Shown here piece by piece: positions 43,265 to 53,184 of a DNA stretch of 64,000 nt. The stretch comes from Leucothrix arctica (GTDB lineage Bacteria; Pseudomonadota; Gammaproteobacteria; Thiotrichales; Thiotrichaceae): the NCBI RefSeq assembly GCF_003172895.1, contig NZ_QGKL01000042.1, positions 186,001 to 250,000 of the forward strand. The letters are read 5' to 3'. Numbering within the stretch: the stretch's first letter is position 1; each line of letters opens with the position of its first letter. Position numbers and translations under genes: made by a program. The notes beneath the pieces were generated by a model that saw only the letters and a list, made by a program, of their open reading frames with translations, was not told the origin of the DNA and made no database searches.

Positions 43265-43855
43265 TTACTCTTCCTGACACTGTTTGGGGATAGACTTTTC
43301 AGTCCAGTCAACTAGCTTTATCGCTTGTGCTTTGTTCTTGAATGGTTTTTTGTTCTTAACCCCTTTACCAGTCAGTAAATTCACATCGCAATCTAGCTTA
43401 TAACTAAGATCAAGCGTGTCGCGTGACTCATAGGTATAGCCTGCAACCACAAAAGCTTTGTTCCTGTAGGCAATAGTCAGTATCTGTGACCATCGGTTGC
43501 GGCCAATTGCTTGGTTTTGACTGAGTACTTGCAAAGAGCCCCCAGCAGTTAGTGCCAAAGAAGGGATGTTGCCCCACATTGAGCCTGACCAAGCAAGGTT
43601 CGGTTTGAATAGTGCCAACTGTGGTGTATTTCTATTATCCTCTAAAAAGAGGTATAACCCGACATCTTCATCAAAGTTGTTGTTTGGACTAACCAAAATC
43701 GCGTGATCCTTTCCACCATCGTTGTTCCAGTCTCCAGCAATAAAACCGACTATTTTTGCGGGGTCGATATATTGATCGGTCGGAGTCGTGGCAAAGCTAT
43801 TCGTTGATAGCACCAGCAGGGATAACATGGCAGTAATTTTATAGAGCGGCTTCAT
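43265..43855 (-). CDS. Secreted protein with calcium-loop-like motif
   Basis: 196 residues with a signal peptide (MKPLYKITAMLSLLVLSTNSFA). The motif GDWNNDGGKDHAILV matches an FG-GAP/VCBS-type Asp-rich calcium loop, followed by beta-rich sequence; two cysteines (LDCDVN and KQCQEE) flank the C-terminal part. I know no precise family. The gene stands alone, convergent with the pyrF group and divergent from the TauE gene. Confidence 0.65.
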   Translation of the reverse strand: MKPLYKITAMLSLLVLSTNSFATTPTDQYIDPAKIVGFIAGDWNNDGGKDHAILVSPNNNFDEDVGLYLFLEDNRNTPQLALFKPNLAWSGSMWGNIPSLALTAGGSLQVLSQNQAIGRNRWSQILTIAYRNKAFVVAGYTYESRDTLDLSYKLDCDVNLLTGKGVKNKKPFKNKAQAIKLVDWTEKSIPKQCQEE

Positions 43856-44024
43856 AGTGACTTCATTATTAGTGATTAATAATTGAGTCTAGTACAGTCT
43901 TTGATAAAAGATACGATCATTCACTAATCGTCGTATGGAATAGGTTGGTTAATTGCTATGCTTAGTTAAAAGGAGCGAATTATCCAATGCTACAGACGAC
44001 TGTAAAGGTCAGGAAACTGACGAT

Positions 44025-44786
44025 ATGTTAACCGATTTTTCTGATGTGATTCTTTTACTGACAGCAGCTTTCATTGCGGGCGCACTGAATGCAGTAGCCG
44101 GTGGCGGAAGTTTTCTAACGCTTCCAGCGCTGGTTTTCACCGGCATACCACCTGTTGTTGCAAACGCTACAGGTACGGTGGCTTTATTGCCTGGTTATAT
44201 TTCTGGCGCATTTGGCTTTCGCGAAGACCTTAAAGCACCTCCGGGCTTGTCATTAGTCAGCCTTGCAATCATAAGTATTGTTGGCGGAGCTATTGGTGCA
44301 GTGTTGTTGATCTTCACCAATGACCAAGTATTCCGTCAAATTATCCCTTGGTTGCTATTGCTCGCGACGGGGCTATTTGCCTTCGGTCCAATGATTCTAA
44401 ACAAGTTTAAGCAAGACTCCGAAGTGACAACGTCCTTCGTTAAAGCAGGTTTGGGTATGTTCAGCGTTGCTATCTATGGTGGGTACTTTAACGGAGGCTT
44501 AGGTATTTTACTGTTGGCATTGCTTGGCTTGTTAGGGCAAACCAATTTGAATGCCATGAATGGGGTTAAAAATGTAGTCTCTGCGTTACTGACAGCAATC
44601 GCTGTGCTTATTTACGCTTGGGGCGATGTGATTGCTTGGTCACAAGCATTAATCATGATGGTGGCTGCAACGATAGGTGGCTATCTTGGTGCGCGAGTGG
44701 CAAGACGGATTCCTGCAACGGTATTTCGGATGTGTATTGTTATCATGGGTTTGATTATGAGTATTCTATTTTTTATCAATAGCTAA
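44025..44786 (+). CDS. TauE/SafE-family anion exporter
   Basis: 253 residues from the ATG at 44025. About eight membrane helices in two repeats. The family motif FIAGALNAVAGGGSFLTLPALVF opens the first repeat and GGYFNGGLGILLLALLGLLG opens the second. TauE/SafE proteins export sulfite or sulfoacetate-type anions. No sulfur gene flanks it, so the substrate is open. Confidence 0.9.
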   Translation: MLTDFSDVILLLTAAFIAGALNAVAGGGSFLTLPALVFTGIPPVVANATGTVALLPGYISGAFGFREDLKAPPGLSLVSLAIISIVGGAIGAVLLIFTNDQVFRQIIPWLLLLATGLFAFGPMILNKFKQDSEVTTSFVKAGLGMFSVAIYGGYFNGGLGILLLALLGLLGQTNLNAMNGVKNVVSALLTAIAVLIYAWGDVIAWSQALIMMVAATIGGYLGARVARRIPATVFRMCIVIMGLIMSILFFINS

Positions 44787-44795
44787 TGAAGTTTG

Positions 44796-45518
44796 TTACT
44801 CCCCAAACAAGCAAACTTCACGCTCATCCAACCACAACGGATACGGGACCATAGACCGTTGAAATAACCGACCCTGCAAGTGATTCGCCAACCAGTGCTG
44901 CAGATGCGTGTAATTCCCGCTCGTAAACACCGGCTTATTCACCCTAGAAAACTGTCGAATGAAAGGTAATAGCGCATAATCCAGTAAGCTAGGTGTAGCA
45001 CCCATAAAGAACTCATGCTTCGCCAAGCGTTGCTCTAAAGCCTGAACAAACGGTTCACACTCAACACGGCATTCTTCCAAATCATCCCCATGAAAACGCT
45101 TTGCACGCTTGTACTTTTCTAAGCTGGGTTTAAATTCATCATCATTTTCTTGAATGATCTTAAGCATCTCTGGCAGCGCTTTAGGATCATCTGAGTAGAG
45201 TAAGTTGTCAGGGTCATTTTGGTTTAGCGCCCATAACATAATATCTAAACTTTCATCGACGATTGTAAGTTGCTGAACATCATCATCCGCCGTGGCTTCG
45301 GTATTTTCAATAACCAAAACAGGTACTGTAGCCTTGGGCGATAACAGCAACATCTCCGTAGGTTTCTCCTTCATTGTCACTGCGCGAATCTGTACAGTCT
45401 GCTTTGCGAGCAATATCGCTAAACGAGCCCGCATTGCATACGGGCAGTTTTGAAGTGAGTAGAGTAGTGGCAAAGTGGAGGGCGACTTTCCCGATACTTC
45501 AGAGGTTGTGAGTGACAT
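44796..45518 (-). CDS. Glutathione S-transferase-like protein
   Basis: 240 residues. The thioredoxin-like N-domain has LYSLQNCPYAMRARLAI with a catalytic-type Cys-Pro-Tyr as in GrxB/omega-class enzymes and the cis-proline in ATVPVLVI; the helical C-domain ends LADHEFF-like LAKHEFFMGATPSLLDYALLPFIRQF. It starts 12 bp after the U32 gene ends on the same strand, so the two are probably cotranscribed. It may act in disulfide or glutathione adduct chemistry. Confidence 0.87.
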   Translation of the reverse strand: MSLTTSEVSGKSPSTLPLLYSLQNCPYAMRARLAILLAKQTVQIRAVTMKEKPTEMLLLSPKATVPVLVIENTEATADDDVQQLTIVDESLDIMLWALNQNDPDNLLYSDDPKALPEMLKIIQENDDEFKPSLEKYKRAKRFHGDDLEECRVECEPFVQALEQRLAKHEFFMGATPSLLDYALLPFIRQFSRVNKPVFTSGNYTHLQHWLANHLQGRLFQRSMVPYPLWLDEREVCLFGE

Positions 45519-45529
45519 AAAGTGTCCCT

Positions 45530-47815
45530 TTATAAACCCTGACTGTACTGTGCGTTCGTAGACAACGTTACAAGCTCACTAAGCTGTTGTGCCGCATGAG
45601 TATGCTCATTACCACGATCACTGCTAAGCAGGTTCTCAAAGTATTCAATCAACTGAGCTTTATCATGTTCTTGTTTAGAACCCGCTCCGATATTTGTCAG
45701 GTCAATAAAGAACTCATCAAAGGTATGTCCCAAGTCATCAACGATCTCTGAGTTTAAGAACTGCTCATGATTGTAAATACTTGGGTAGCCGCCTTTCTGC
45801 TTATCAACCGCAAATGACACGCCTTTTACATTAGTAATCGTTGTGGCCTTTTGGCACTTCAACATGCAACCGTCTTCGATACTTGGCTTGTTACAACCAA
45901 CCGTTTGCTGGAAGAAACACTGACGACTTGTCATCATCAAAATCGGGTGATAAATGCTGTAAAGCATTTTGAAATTTTCAGGACGTGCAATATTTTTGAT
46001 TTGGTTACGGTTTATCTCATTAGAAATAAACGCACCTGCACAGTTCAAGTCTTCTTTTAGCGTTAACAGCGCATAAGAGTTTGTGGTGTTTAGGAAAGGC
46101 CCAGCAATCCACTCGATACCCATTTGATTCGCCACATACGCAACACCTGTATTATTGCTGACTATGCGAGTAGGGCGTATACGCTCTAGTAGGCGGATAG
46201 ACTCATCGTAATCTTTACCAATCAAAACAGCAGGGAACCAAGGAATCAGTTGTGGATTACGCTCGAATATCTCAATGTGCTTGTCGCAGTCTTTCTTCCA
46301 GCTTTCAGGTAGTTTGAAATACACGTCAGCGTCAGTCAGTTCACACAACTCAACGTCTTTTTCAGCAGCAATCAGTATCGACATGCTGTGTTTCTTGCCG
46401 CTAGCCGGCGCTAGCTTGTTGTGCTTTTCTAGCTTAGGCACTTCGACGTATGGGATTGGTTTTACTTCATTATTGAGCAAGTAAGCCGCTTCATTTTTTA
46501 ACGTTGTTAGCTCTTTAAACGGAATACTCAAGTCCGCACCTAAGTCACTGTAGTCAACGTCTTCAGTGGTGTAATCATTACTAGCGAAGTTTTTGAAGCA
46601 CTTTTCAAGTGTACTTTGACGGATAGATAAGTCTTCAGTCGCACGGAATGTTGACTCAGTCTGTAGCGATAGCACCTTGTCATCACCAACCGTCATGGTT
46701 AGCGTCAAAGGCTCGTTCAACTGGCCAGAAAACTTCATTCGTAACGGTTGCTTCGCAATGCTCAGGTACTTAATTTTGTCTGCCAGCTCATCACCTAACT
46801 CATTCTTCTTACTGTATAAGCCCGCTTTCACTTCTTGAATGTGAATGACTGTCTTAGCACCACTTTCTTCGACGGCATGAGTCAGGCTGTGATCACGAGG
46901 ATTGTCTATGAACATATCCTTTGTGAGATCTCCCGTTAAGAAGGAGTTCGTAAAGTCACGATTAAACACACGATGTAAATTTGAATCATCTGCAGCTAAT
47001 TTGCCAGACTCAACAAACGTGTCGATCGACTTACGCCACGTGTCTGTCACGGTATACACGTAGTGAGCGTTCTTGATTCGACCTTCAATCTTCAGTGAGT
47101 CAACTTGCGCGTCGACTAGCGCAGGCAAGTCAAAATAAGCGGAGTTGTCTTTCAAGTTAAGCGGGAATTTATTACCCGTAGCAGTAGGCTCGTATTCATC
47201 ACGGCATGCTTGGCTGCAACTACCACGGTTACCCGAATTACCAACACTGACTGAGCTAGAGTAACACTGGCCAGAAAATGCGATACACAATGCACCGTGT
47301 ACAAACACTTCCGTTAGTACGTCATGTTCGTGGGCTAGGGCGGTTAAGGATTTGACCTCGTGGATATTTAATTCACGCGATAAGTTTAAGCGTGATGCTC
47401 CGACTTGCGCCAAGAACTTAATTTGGCCTTCGTTATGAGTTGTCAGTTGAGTCGAGGCATGTATATCTAAGGTCGGGAAATGCTTTTTGACGAGATTAAA
47501 CAAACCAAGATCTTGAACGATGATGCCATCAAGACCGGTATTAACTAGCTTATTGAGTAGCTTGAAGAGTGTCGGTAGCTCTTGTTCGAGTATCACGACA
47601 TTAATTGTTAGAAAGACTTCGCAGTCGTACTTGTGCGCTAACTGGATGACGCCTGTTAACTCATCAAAAGTCAGATTGGAGGCACGGTTTCTAGCGTTGA
47701 ATTTATCTAGGCCGCAGTAAACCGCATTGGCTCCTGCAATTACAGCCGCTTTTATTGCTTCAACGTCGCCACCGGGCGCTAATAATTCAATCTTTCTAGT
47801 CATGTCTATGCTCAC
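45530..47815 (-). CDS. U32-family protein (RlhA-like)
   Basis: 761 residues. The N-terminal U32 barrel matches E. coli RlhA/YdcP (LLAPGGDVEAIKAAVIAGANAVYCGL, LDIHASTQLTTHN, VFVHGALCIAFSGQCYSSS, GNRGSCSQACR, SLKIEGR). The cysteines are expected Fe-S ligands, and the C-terminal extension has a further cluster (CFFQQTVGCNKPS, DGCMLKC). RlhA hydroxylates C2501 of 23S rRNA using prephenate-derived chemistry; other U32 proteins act in tRNA modification or ubiquinone synthesis. The start is GTG 47815, or ATG 47803. Followed by a GST in the same direction. Confidence 0.87.
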   Translation of the reverse strand: MSIDMTRKIELLAPGGDVEAIKAAVIAGANAVYCGLDKFNARNRASNLTFDELTGVIQLAHKYDCEVFLTINVVILEQELPTLFKLLNKLVNTGLDGIIVQDLGLFNLVKKHFPTLDIHASTQLTTHNEGQIKFLAQVGASRLNLSRELNIHEVKSLTALAHEHDVLTEVFVHGALCIAFSGQCYSSSVSVGNSGNRGSCSQACRDEYEPTATGNKFPLNLKDNSAYFDLPALVDAQVDSLKIEGRIKNAHYVYTVTDTWRKSIDTFVESGKLAADDSNLHRVFNRDFTNSFLTGDLTKDMFIDNPRDHSLTHAVEESGAKTVIHIQEVKAGLYSKKNELGDELADKIKYLSIAKQPLRMKFSGQLNEPLTLTMTVGDDKVLSLQTESTFRATEDLSIRQSTLEKCFKNFASNDYTTEDVDYSDLGADLSIPFKELTTLKNEAAYLLNNEVKPIPYVEVPKLEKHNKLAPASGKKHSMSILIAAEKDVELCELTDADVYFKLPESWKKDCDKHIEIFERNPQLIPWFPAVLIGKDYDESIRLLERIRPTRIVSNNTGVAYVANQMGIEWIAGPFLNTTNSYALLTLKEDLNCAGAFISNEINRNQIKNIARPENFKMLYSIYHPILMMTSRQCFFQQTVGCNKPSIEDGCMLKCQKATTITNVKGVSFAVDKQKGGYPSIYNHEQFLNSEIVDDLGHTFDEFFIDLTNIGAGSKQEHDKAQLIEYFENLLSSDRGNEHTHAAQQLSELVTLSTNAQYSQGL

Positions 47816-48110
47816 TTAGTACTTAGGGCAGGATTCTAACGGGAACAAGCGAATATTGGTATGGCTACTATGAAAAAGACGTGTGCTATTAAAGCGAGCA
47901 GGGGATTTATGACGTTGAGAGTCAGCATTGTTGTTTAAACAATATATGTCATTGAAGCATAATAAAAGGAAACATGTATGGAGTAAGTGGTAAATAATAA
48001 AGCTTATTTACAATATAATTAAAACTTTAGCCTTGAGATTAATTGTTTAAGACGTATTGATGTTAATCAATGTTGATATGCTTAAAATGAATACTAATCA
48101 AGGAGGGTAA

Positions 48111-49106
48111 ATGGAAAAAATTAGCACGATGCTAGCCAAAATGCGTAGTCTTAAGTCGGCGACAATGTCTGCGCACGAGTCACGAGATATTTATTTCAAA
48201 ACTTTATTTGCTGACCCATATGGGTTTAAGAATAAAACATACGACTGGGGAGGCGAGAACACCTTTATCTATTTTGCTTTGGTGGTTTACAGCTTGGGTG
48301 TTGCAACGCTGTTAACACTTGAAGCGAAGGGTATTATTCCAACCATAAACCCGCTTATATACTTGGCTTTTCTCTTCGCGGTATTCATTGAGTTATTAGG
48401 AAAAGTCGTTTTCTCATGGTGTATCCACCGATTTAAAATTAAGATTAATTACGTTAGAAAACTCGCCTTACGACCTTGGCGAAAGCTAAAGATTTACGTG
48501 ATTACATTATTCTTTGTGGTTGGTGGCAAAGATGCGGTCCATATCATCTGCATGTTGTTCTTTCTAGATCAGCTTAAAACCATTTTTACGGAGTGGAATG
48601 TCATTAGACGAAAGCTGCCTATTTTGGCATACGCTTTTGTGGCTTGGGACCGTATAGAAGATAGGCCTTACACGCTGCGTTATGACATGCTTGAGGATAT
48701 TCTAAGATTCGTCGTTTATCTTCCGTTTATCATTATATTCGGTAAAGCTTCAATCATCATAATGATTCCTAACCTTATCAATGAGTTTGGTGATGGTTTG
48801 GCAGAGCCTGTTGGTCTGCGCTTTGGACGCCACAAATACCGTACTCGTTCCCTATGGTATGACGGCAAATTCTGGAATGGTGACTTCCAGCGAAGCTTAG
48901 AAGGAAGTGCAATGGTTTACATCATATCTATTGCAGTTTTACTGCTTTATCATGACCTATTCACAAGTACTCAGCTAATCGTTTCATTGGTATTCTTGCC
49001 GATCATTATGACTGTAGCCGAAGCATTCAGCCCACATACTAATGATGGGCCAATGTTAGCGTTAACAGGATGTTCTTTCCTGTGGGTGACCCTGAACTAT
49101 GTGTGA
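48111..49106 (+). CDS. Polyprenol/phytol/dolichol-kinase-like membrane protein
   Basis: 331 residues with CAAGGAGGGT upstream, an excellent ribosome site. There are about eight membrane helices. The C-terminal half carries motifs of the CTP-dependent dolichol/phytol kinase family: GDGLAEPVGLRFGRHKYRTR (nucleotide-binding loop), RSLEGSA and AEAFSPHTNDGPMLAL. The N-terminal half has a charged stretch and extra helices. Members phosphorylate isoprenoid alcohols. No isoprenoid gene is adjacent, so the substrate is open. Confidence 0.72.
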   Translation: MEKISTMLAKMRSLKSATMSAHESRDIYFKTLFADPYGFKNKTYDWGGENTFIYFALVVYSLGVATLLTLEAKGIIPTINPLIYLAFLFAVFIELLGKVVFSWCIHRFKIKINYVRKLALRPWRKLKIYVITLFFVVGGKDAVHIICMLFFLDQLKTIFTEWNVIRRKLPILAYAFVAWDRIEDRPYTLRYDMLEDILRFVVYLPFIIIFGKASIIIMIPNLINEFGDGLAEPVGLRFGRHKYRTRSLWYDGKFWNGDFQRSLEGSAMVYIISIAVLLLYHDLFTSTQLIVSLVFLPIIMTVAEAFSPHTNDGPMLALTGCSFLWVTLNYV

Positions 49107-49117
49107 CTAACTAGCGT

Positions 49118-49147
49118 GGTAGGGTTAGCGCCAAAGCCGACCCTACC
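49118..49147. terminator. Hairpin between convergent genes
   Basis: GGTAGGGT pairs perfectly with ACCCTACC over a 14-base loop, just past the kinase-like gene and before the convergent GGDEF gene. Confidence 0.6.
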
Positions 49148-49187
49148 TAAAATGATTTACATTATGCATTACTGTTTATCTATCTAG

Positions 49188-50372
49188 CTATGCACGCTTT
49201 GATTCGAAGGGTATGGGCCCATTGAGTGATTCATTCTCTCGTTTTATGGCTTTCTTCATTTTTTTATTCAAATACATTGAGCTGTCTGCAGTATTTAGTA
49301 AGCTCTGCAAGTTGTTACCATCATCAGGGTAGATAGCAATTCCACAGCTCACACCGACCTGGTGGCTGGTCTGATTGATTTGAATTGGCTTGCAGATATT
49401 CTCAGTTAGACGCTCTATTAACTGGTGTATCTGTGACAGATCATGAATATTTTTTCCTATCAAAAGAATAACAAACTCATCACCTCCCATACGGACCGCG
49501 AGATCCCTATTGTGAATGTTGTTTTGAATGCGAGATGCGATGGTACATAGCACTTGATCACCATCGTCGTGGCCGAAGATATCATTAATTTGCTTAAAAT
49601 CATCTAGGTCAGCATAGATCAACGCAATCGCTTCATTAGTGTTTGAATTGACTCTTTTTTCAAACTCTTCAAAGAGACTCAGCCTGTTATTTAAGCCAGT
49701 TAATGGGTCTTGCATCGCTTTTCTGATCGCTGTCTTTTCAGATCTAAACATACGACGTTTAAATTGAATAATAACGATGCTTGCGAGTGCAAGATTAATG
49801 AATAGCGTTGAAACAATACAAAGAATGATCCCAGCCATTGCTAGTGATTCAATAGGGCGCAGAATGGGGTAGTCTAGTGCATGAATGCCGCAGATAAACA
49901 GCACAGAAATAACTAACCAATCAGCCTTATCTTTAGTCGTCTTTGACTTATAAAACAACCAAGCCGTTGAAAGTAAAAATGTACCTACGGTTACCGCAGT
50001 TGTAAGGGCGGCTGGCAGAAAGTCAGGTTGAATAAAGCTGTAATAAATGACTAGGGCAGTGGCGACTACATTGATTAGTAAAATGATCTTTTGGTAGACT
50101 TTTTTTCTAAGCCAAAGACAACTTCCTATAAATAAAAATGAAGACCACGAAATGAGGCTAATATTATATAGAGCTTCTCCTTGGGACGGATTTCCAAGAT
50201 GCCCATAAACCAGTAGTGAGCAATAGCCAACAGTGCCCGCCATAGAAGACAGTCCCCACCAACTAATGCCTTTTTGAACTCTAGGCATAGTTTGAGTCAG
50301 CGCAAAAAAAATGGCTGATATAATGTGGCAGGTTGTCCCTACCAGTAATATTGACGTGAAGAGTAATGGCAT
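49188..50372 (-). CDS. Membrane-bound diguanylate cyclase lacking the I-site
   Basis: 394 residues. Residues 1-205 hold seven or eight membrane helices. The GGDEF domain (DPLTGLNNRLSLFE, ADLDDFKQINDIFGHDDGD) has active site RMGGDEF. At the position of the inhibitory RxxD, this protein has HNRD (His replaces Arg), so classical product inhibition is probably absent. It differs in this from the diguanylate cyclase at 31 kb. Confidence 0.9.
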   Translation of the reverse strand: MPLLFTSILLVGTTCHIISAIFFALTQTMPRVQKGISWWGLSSMAGTVGYCSLLVYGHLGNPSQGEALYNISLISWSSFLFIGSCLWLRKKVYQKIILLINVVATALVIYYSFIQPDFLPAALTTAVTVGTFLLSTAWLFYKSKTTKDKADWLVISVLFICGIHALDYPILRPIESLAMAGIILCIVSTLFINLALASIVIIQFKRRMFRSEKTAIRKAMQDPLTGLNNRLSLFEEFEKRVNSNTNEAIALIYADLDDFKQINDIFGHDDGDQVLCTIASRIQNNIHNRDLAVRMGGDEFVILLIGKNIHDLSQIHQLIERLTENICKPIQINQTSHQVGVSCGIAIYPDDGNNLQSLLNTADSSMYLNKKMKKAIKRENESLNGPIPFESKRA

Positions 50373-50889
50373 AATTTTTTTATTTTTTGGCCAGTCTAGA
50401 GCAGCAAAATAAACATTTGGTGCCTAGAGTTACATGCGAAAACGCACTTTATTTGACATAACTGTACTAAAATTAAACACGCTCATCAAATCCTTTTATC
50501 TGAAAAATACATTTAGAATCATATGCTTAATAAATAACACCTGTGCCCGACATTTGTTTTTGAATAACTTAATGTATTAATGGATATTATTTATTCAATT
50601 ATATCTAATATACTGCTAAAAATTAGTTTTTTTTAGCCATTGACCCAGGTTTGTCAAAATATTTATGACGTCGGTTGATGACAGATAATGAAAAGTGCGA
50701 ATCACATTTTACCATTTGTCAGCGCTGGACCCGTGATTGGAGTACTTACTGCTGCTTATATGTCATCTGAATGACTCTAAAAATTACGCTGTATTCGCTA
50801 TCTATACAGCATAGAAGGTCATGCTTCATTTTAATATGATGAGTTCTTATACTAAGGGAGCACCTAATTACTTAATGAGGAAAACAAAA
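50373..50889. other. Intergenic region, about 517 bp
   Basis: A+T-rich divergent promoter region between the GGDEF and SDR genes. A 28-codon frame (50688-50774, starting MKSANHILPF) exists without a ribosome site and I do not support it as a gene. No strong palindrome was seen. Confidence 0.45.
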
Positions 50890-51597
50890 ATGAAGTTAGT
50901 CATAATTACTGGAGGTTCTAAGGGCTTAGGTGAAGCTCTTGTTAAAGAGTATGCATCTGAGAAGGAATGGCATGTAGTTGAACTGTCACGTTCTGGTTCA
51001 TCAAAACACAGTATTCAATGTGACTTTTCTGATGTGAAATCCATTGAGCGACTCAGCCAGTCGTTGTTTACTGAGTTAATTCGAGACGAGTGGGATGAGG
51101 TTATCTATATTAATAATGCGGGTGACTTAAAACCGATCTCTTTAATAGCTGGCCTTGATGTGTCCCAAATAGAAAGAAGCATTGCAATAAACCAAGTGTC
51201 ACCTTTTATTTTACTTTCTGCCTTTATGTCTGGCTTTAGAGCTTATGAAGGTCGTAAGACAATTGTGAATATTTCGTCGGGAGCAGCGCTAAAAGGTTAT
51301 GCAGGTTGGTCTCTCTATTGTGCGTCAAAGGCAGCGGTTGATAATTTTATCAATGCAGCAGCCGTTGAAGAAGTCTTTCAAGACTTCCCTTTTATAGCGG
51401 TGAATTATGAGCCCGGTGTTATAGATACATCGATGCAAGCTGAAATACGTCGCTCAGATGTGAGAAATTTTCCTGCAAAGGCACGTTTCATTGAGTTGAA
51501 AGAGAGTGGAAATCTGCGAACCGCTGAGTCTGTCGCGACGGATTTAGTCCAAAAAATAAAGAGCGGAATGGTCAATCAGACTCGTTATTCTGTCTAA
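50890..51597 (+). CDS. SDR oxidoreductase, benzil-reductase/sepiapterin-reductase-like
   Basis: 235 residues from the ATG at 50890 (GAGGAAA upstream). Cofactor motif TGGSKGLG at 7-14, INNAG, catalytic Ser (NISSGAALKGYAGWSLYCASK) with Tyr and Lys in YCASK. The segment PGVIDTSMQAEIR is typical of the YueD/benzil reductase and sepiapterin-reductase-like branch. It reduces small dicarbonyls with NADPH. No operon partner; the cold-shock gene follows after about 240 bp. Confidence 0.87.
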   Translation: MKLVIITGGSKGLGEALVKEYASEKEWHVVELSRSGSSKHSIQCDFSDVKSIERLSQSLFTELIRDEWDEVIYINNAGDLKPISLIAGLDVSQIERSIAINQVSPFILLSAFMSGFRAYEGRKTIVNISSGAALKGYAGWSLYCASKAAVDNFINAAAVEEVFQDFPFIAVNYEPGVIDTSMQAEIRRSDVRNFPAKARFIELKESGNLRTAESVATDLVQKIKSGMVNQTRYSV

Positions 51598-51840
51598 TAG
51601 TTTGAAAATAAGGCCAAGTAATGAGGTTTCACTAAGAAAATCCTCGGGGTTCCAAATCTTATTTTACTTGTAAGTATGAGGCTGACTGTGGGTTTACCTA
51701 GTTTTTCTAGACTAATTTAAGATTTTGTCTTTCATTTAGTGGACATTCTCATTATTCATATATGTATAACACGCAAAAATCTGGTAAAATGTCCCTGAAC
51801 AAAAAGTTTTGTTCAATTATATTTAATTAGGAAAGAAAAA

Positions 51841-52047
51841 ATGAGTACTGGTACAGTTAAGTGGTTTGATGCAGCTAAAGGTTTTGGTTTTATTACTCCT
51901 GATGACGGAAGCAAAGATCTTTTCGTTCATCACTCTGAAATCCAAAGTGGTGGCGACTATGCTACTCTTGCAGATGGTCAGAAGGTAGAGTTTGAAGTTG
52001 GACAAGGTCAGAAAGGTCCATGTGCAAATAAAGTAGTTGCTGTATAA
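51841..52047 (+). CDS. CspA-family cold-shock protein
   Basis: 68 residues, a single OB-fold with RNP1 KGFGFITP and RNP2 LFVHHSEI, the usual single-stranded RNA/DNA-binding chaperone. AGGAAAG lies just before the ATG. The approximately 240 bp upstream (51598-51840) contain no gene and may include a long 5' leader like that of cspA, which is cold-regulated. There is a strong hairpin downstream. Confidence 0.95.
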   Translation: MSTGTVKWFDAAKGFGFITPDDGSKDLFVHHSEIQSGGDYATLADGQKVEFEVGQGQKGPCANKVVAV

Positions 52048-52099
52048 TTACATCATTTAAAGCCGTTTTTTCAATTTACGGCGGCTAAGAATGTATTTT

Positions 52100-52130
52100 C
52101 AGTGGGAGCTTACTCCGGTAGCTCCCACTG
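52100..52130 (+). terminator. Strong hairpin after the cold-shock gene
   Basis: CAGTGGGAGCT pairs perfectly over 11 bases with AGCTCCCACTG around a nine-base loop. A weaker GCCG/CGGC stem lies just upstream at about 52061-52078. No clean T-tract. The rest of the 342 bp gap to the next gene (52048-52389) shows nothing else. Confidence 0.6.
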
Positions 52131-52389
52131 ATTATAGATTAAGCCTTTTGTTACATCCTCACGCTATTAGTAATCCCTTTACTATGGCTGCAAATTTCAA
52201 AAATAGACCCTCAAAGTAAATTAAGCGTTGCTCCTTGTCCCAAGGTATAACGAACGCTACTTTCAAGACCTTATTTTCTAAGCACTATTACTTTCAGCAG
52301 TGATGACTTTCTTAGAAAGACTACTTGCAATCATTCTTACCAAGAAATCTAGCTTAGCCGAGCGTCTGTTTAGACGTAAAATATAGCGG

Positions 52390-53184
52390 TTACTGGCAAT
52401 TTAACGCAGCGGCGGCACTGGCTTTTCCAGTGTAAGGACCAATATCCTGACTGTTTAACTTACCGCTTTCAAAGTTAGTTTTTATGAGTCTTTGCCAATT
52501 AGAATCTACCGTTATCATGAATGATTTATTACCACAGCGTTGAACGCCACCCGTAATGTAATTGTGACCAATACTGTGATTGGTTAAGCCTTGTTTCTGT
52601 CCTACTTGCTTTAAACTTCCGTTATTGTAGCTCCATACTCTCAATATTTTTGCTAGGTGTGGACGGTCAATATAAGCAATGTCCATCGCACCATCATTAT
52701 TAAAGTCAGCAATACCTACCGGAGATAGCCAACGATAAGCTTGTCCAATATAAGGTGTGCTAGTTATAAGTGATAGTGTATTTGGAGCTGCTTTGGTGAT
52801 TCCATAAACAGCTATTTGAGCACCTTTTTGATTATGACTACGTATAGTAATGATTTCATTTTGCCCATCACCATCGATGTCAGCCAAGCGCGGTTGAATG
52901 TCTTCAAACACCTGTACTGCTTCAAGAGTGATGGATACAACCTTACCATTCGCTGTTTTTGCGTGGAGCGAGCTGGGTTCAATCGCATCACCCAATACAC
53001 CATGTGCATAACGTGTCGTTGCATCGTCATACCAAGCAGTTTTAATGCCACTTTTGGCGGCTTTAGCGCTAATGACTGAGCTTGGAAAATCAGTTTTAGG
53101 TAATGCGTCAGCTGCTAGTAGCGGAGCGCTGAGTACACAAATTGTTACTGCTAATACGCTTGATATGTAAAGTGAATTTTTCAT
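52390..53184 (-). CDS. Secreted FG-GAP/VCBS-repeat protein
   Basis: 264 residues. The signal peptide is MKNSLYISSVLAVTICVLSAPLLA. Two Asp-rich calcium loops of the FG-GAP kind are clear: LADIDGDGQNEIITI and IADFNNDGAMDIAYI, so the mature protein is part of a beta-propeller. It carries two cysteines (VQRCGNKS, ALNCQ). Probably extracytoplasmic and calcium-binding. The role is unknown; the gene is monocistronic. Confidence 0.78.
   Translation of the reverse strand: MKNSLYISSVLAVTICVLSAPLLAADALPKTDFPSSVISAKAAKSGIKTAWYDDATTRYAHGVLGDAIEPSSLHAKTANGKVVSITLEAVQVFEDIQPRLADIDGDGQNEIITIRSHNQKGAQIAVYGITKAAPNTLSLITSTPYIGQAYRWLSPVGIADFNNDGAMDIAYIDRPHLAKILRVWSYNNGSLKQVGQKQGLTNHSIGHNYITGGVQRCGNKSFMITVDSNWQRLIKTNFESGKLNSQDIGPYTGKASAAAALNCQ

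Noticed and set aside
50688-50774. 28-codon frame as a small gene
   Set aside because: No ribosome binding site, no recognisable features; too short to support.
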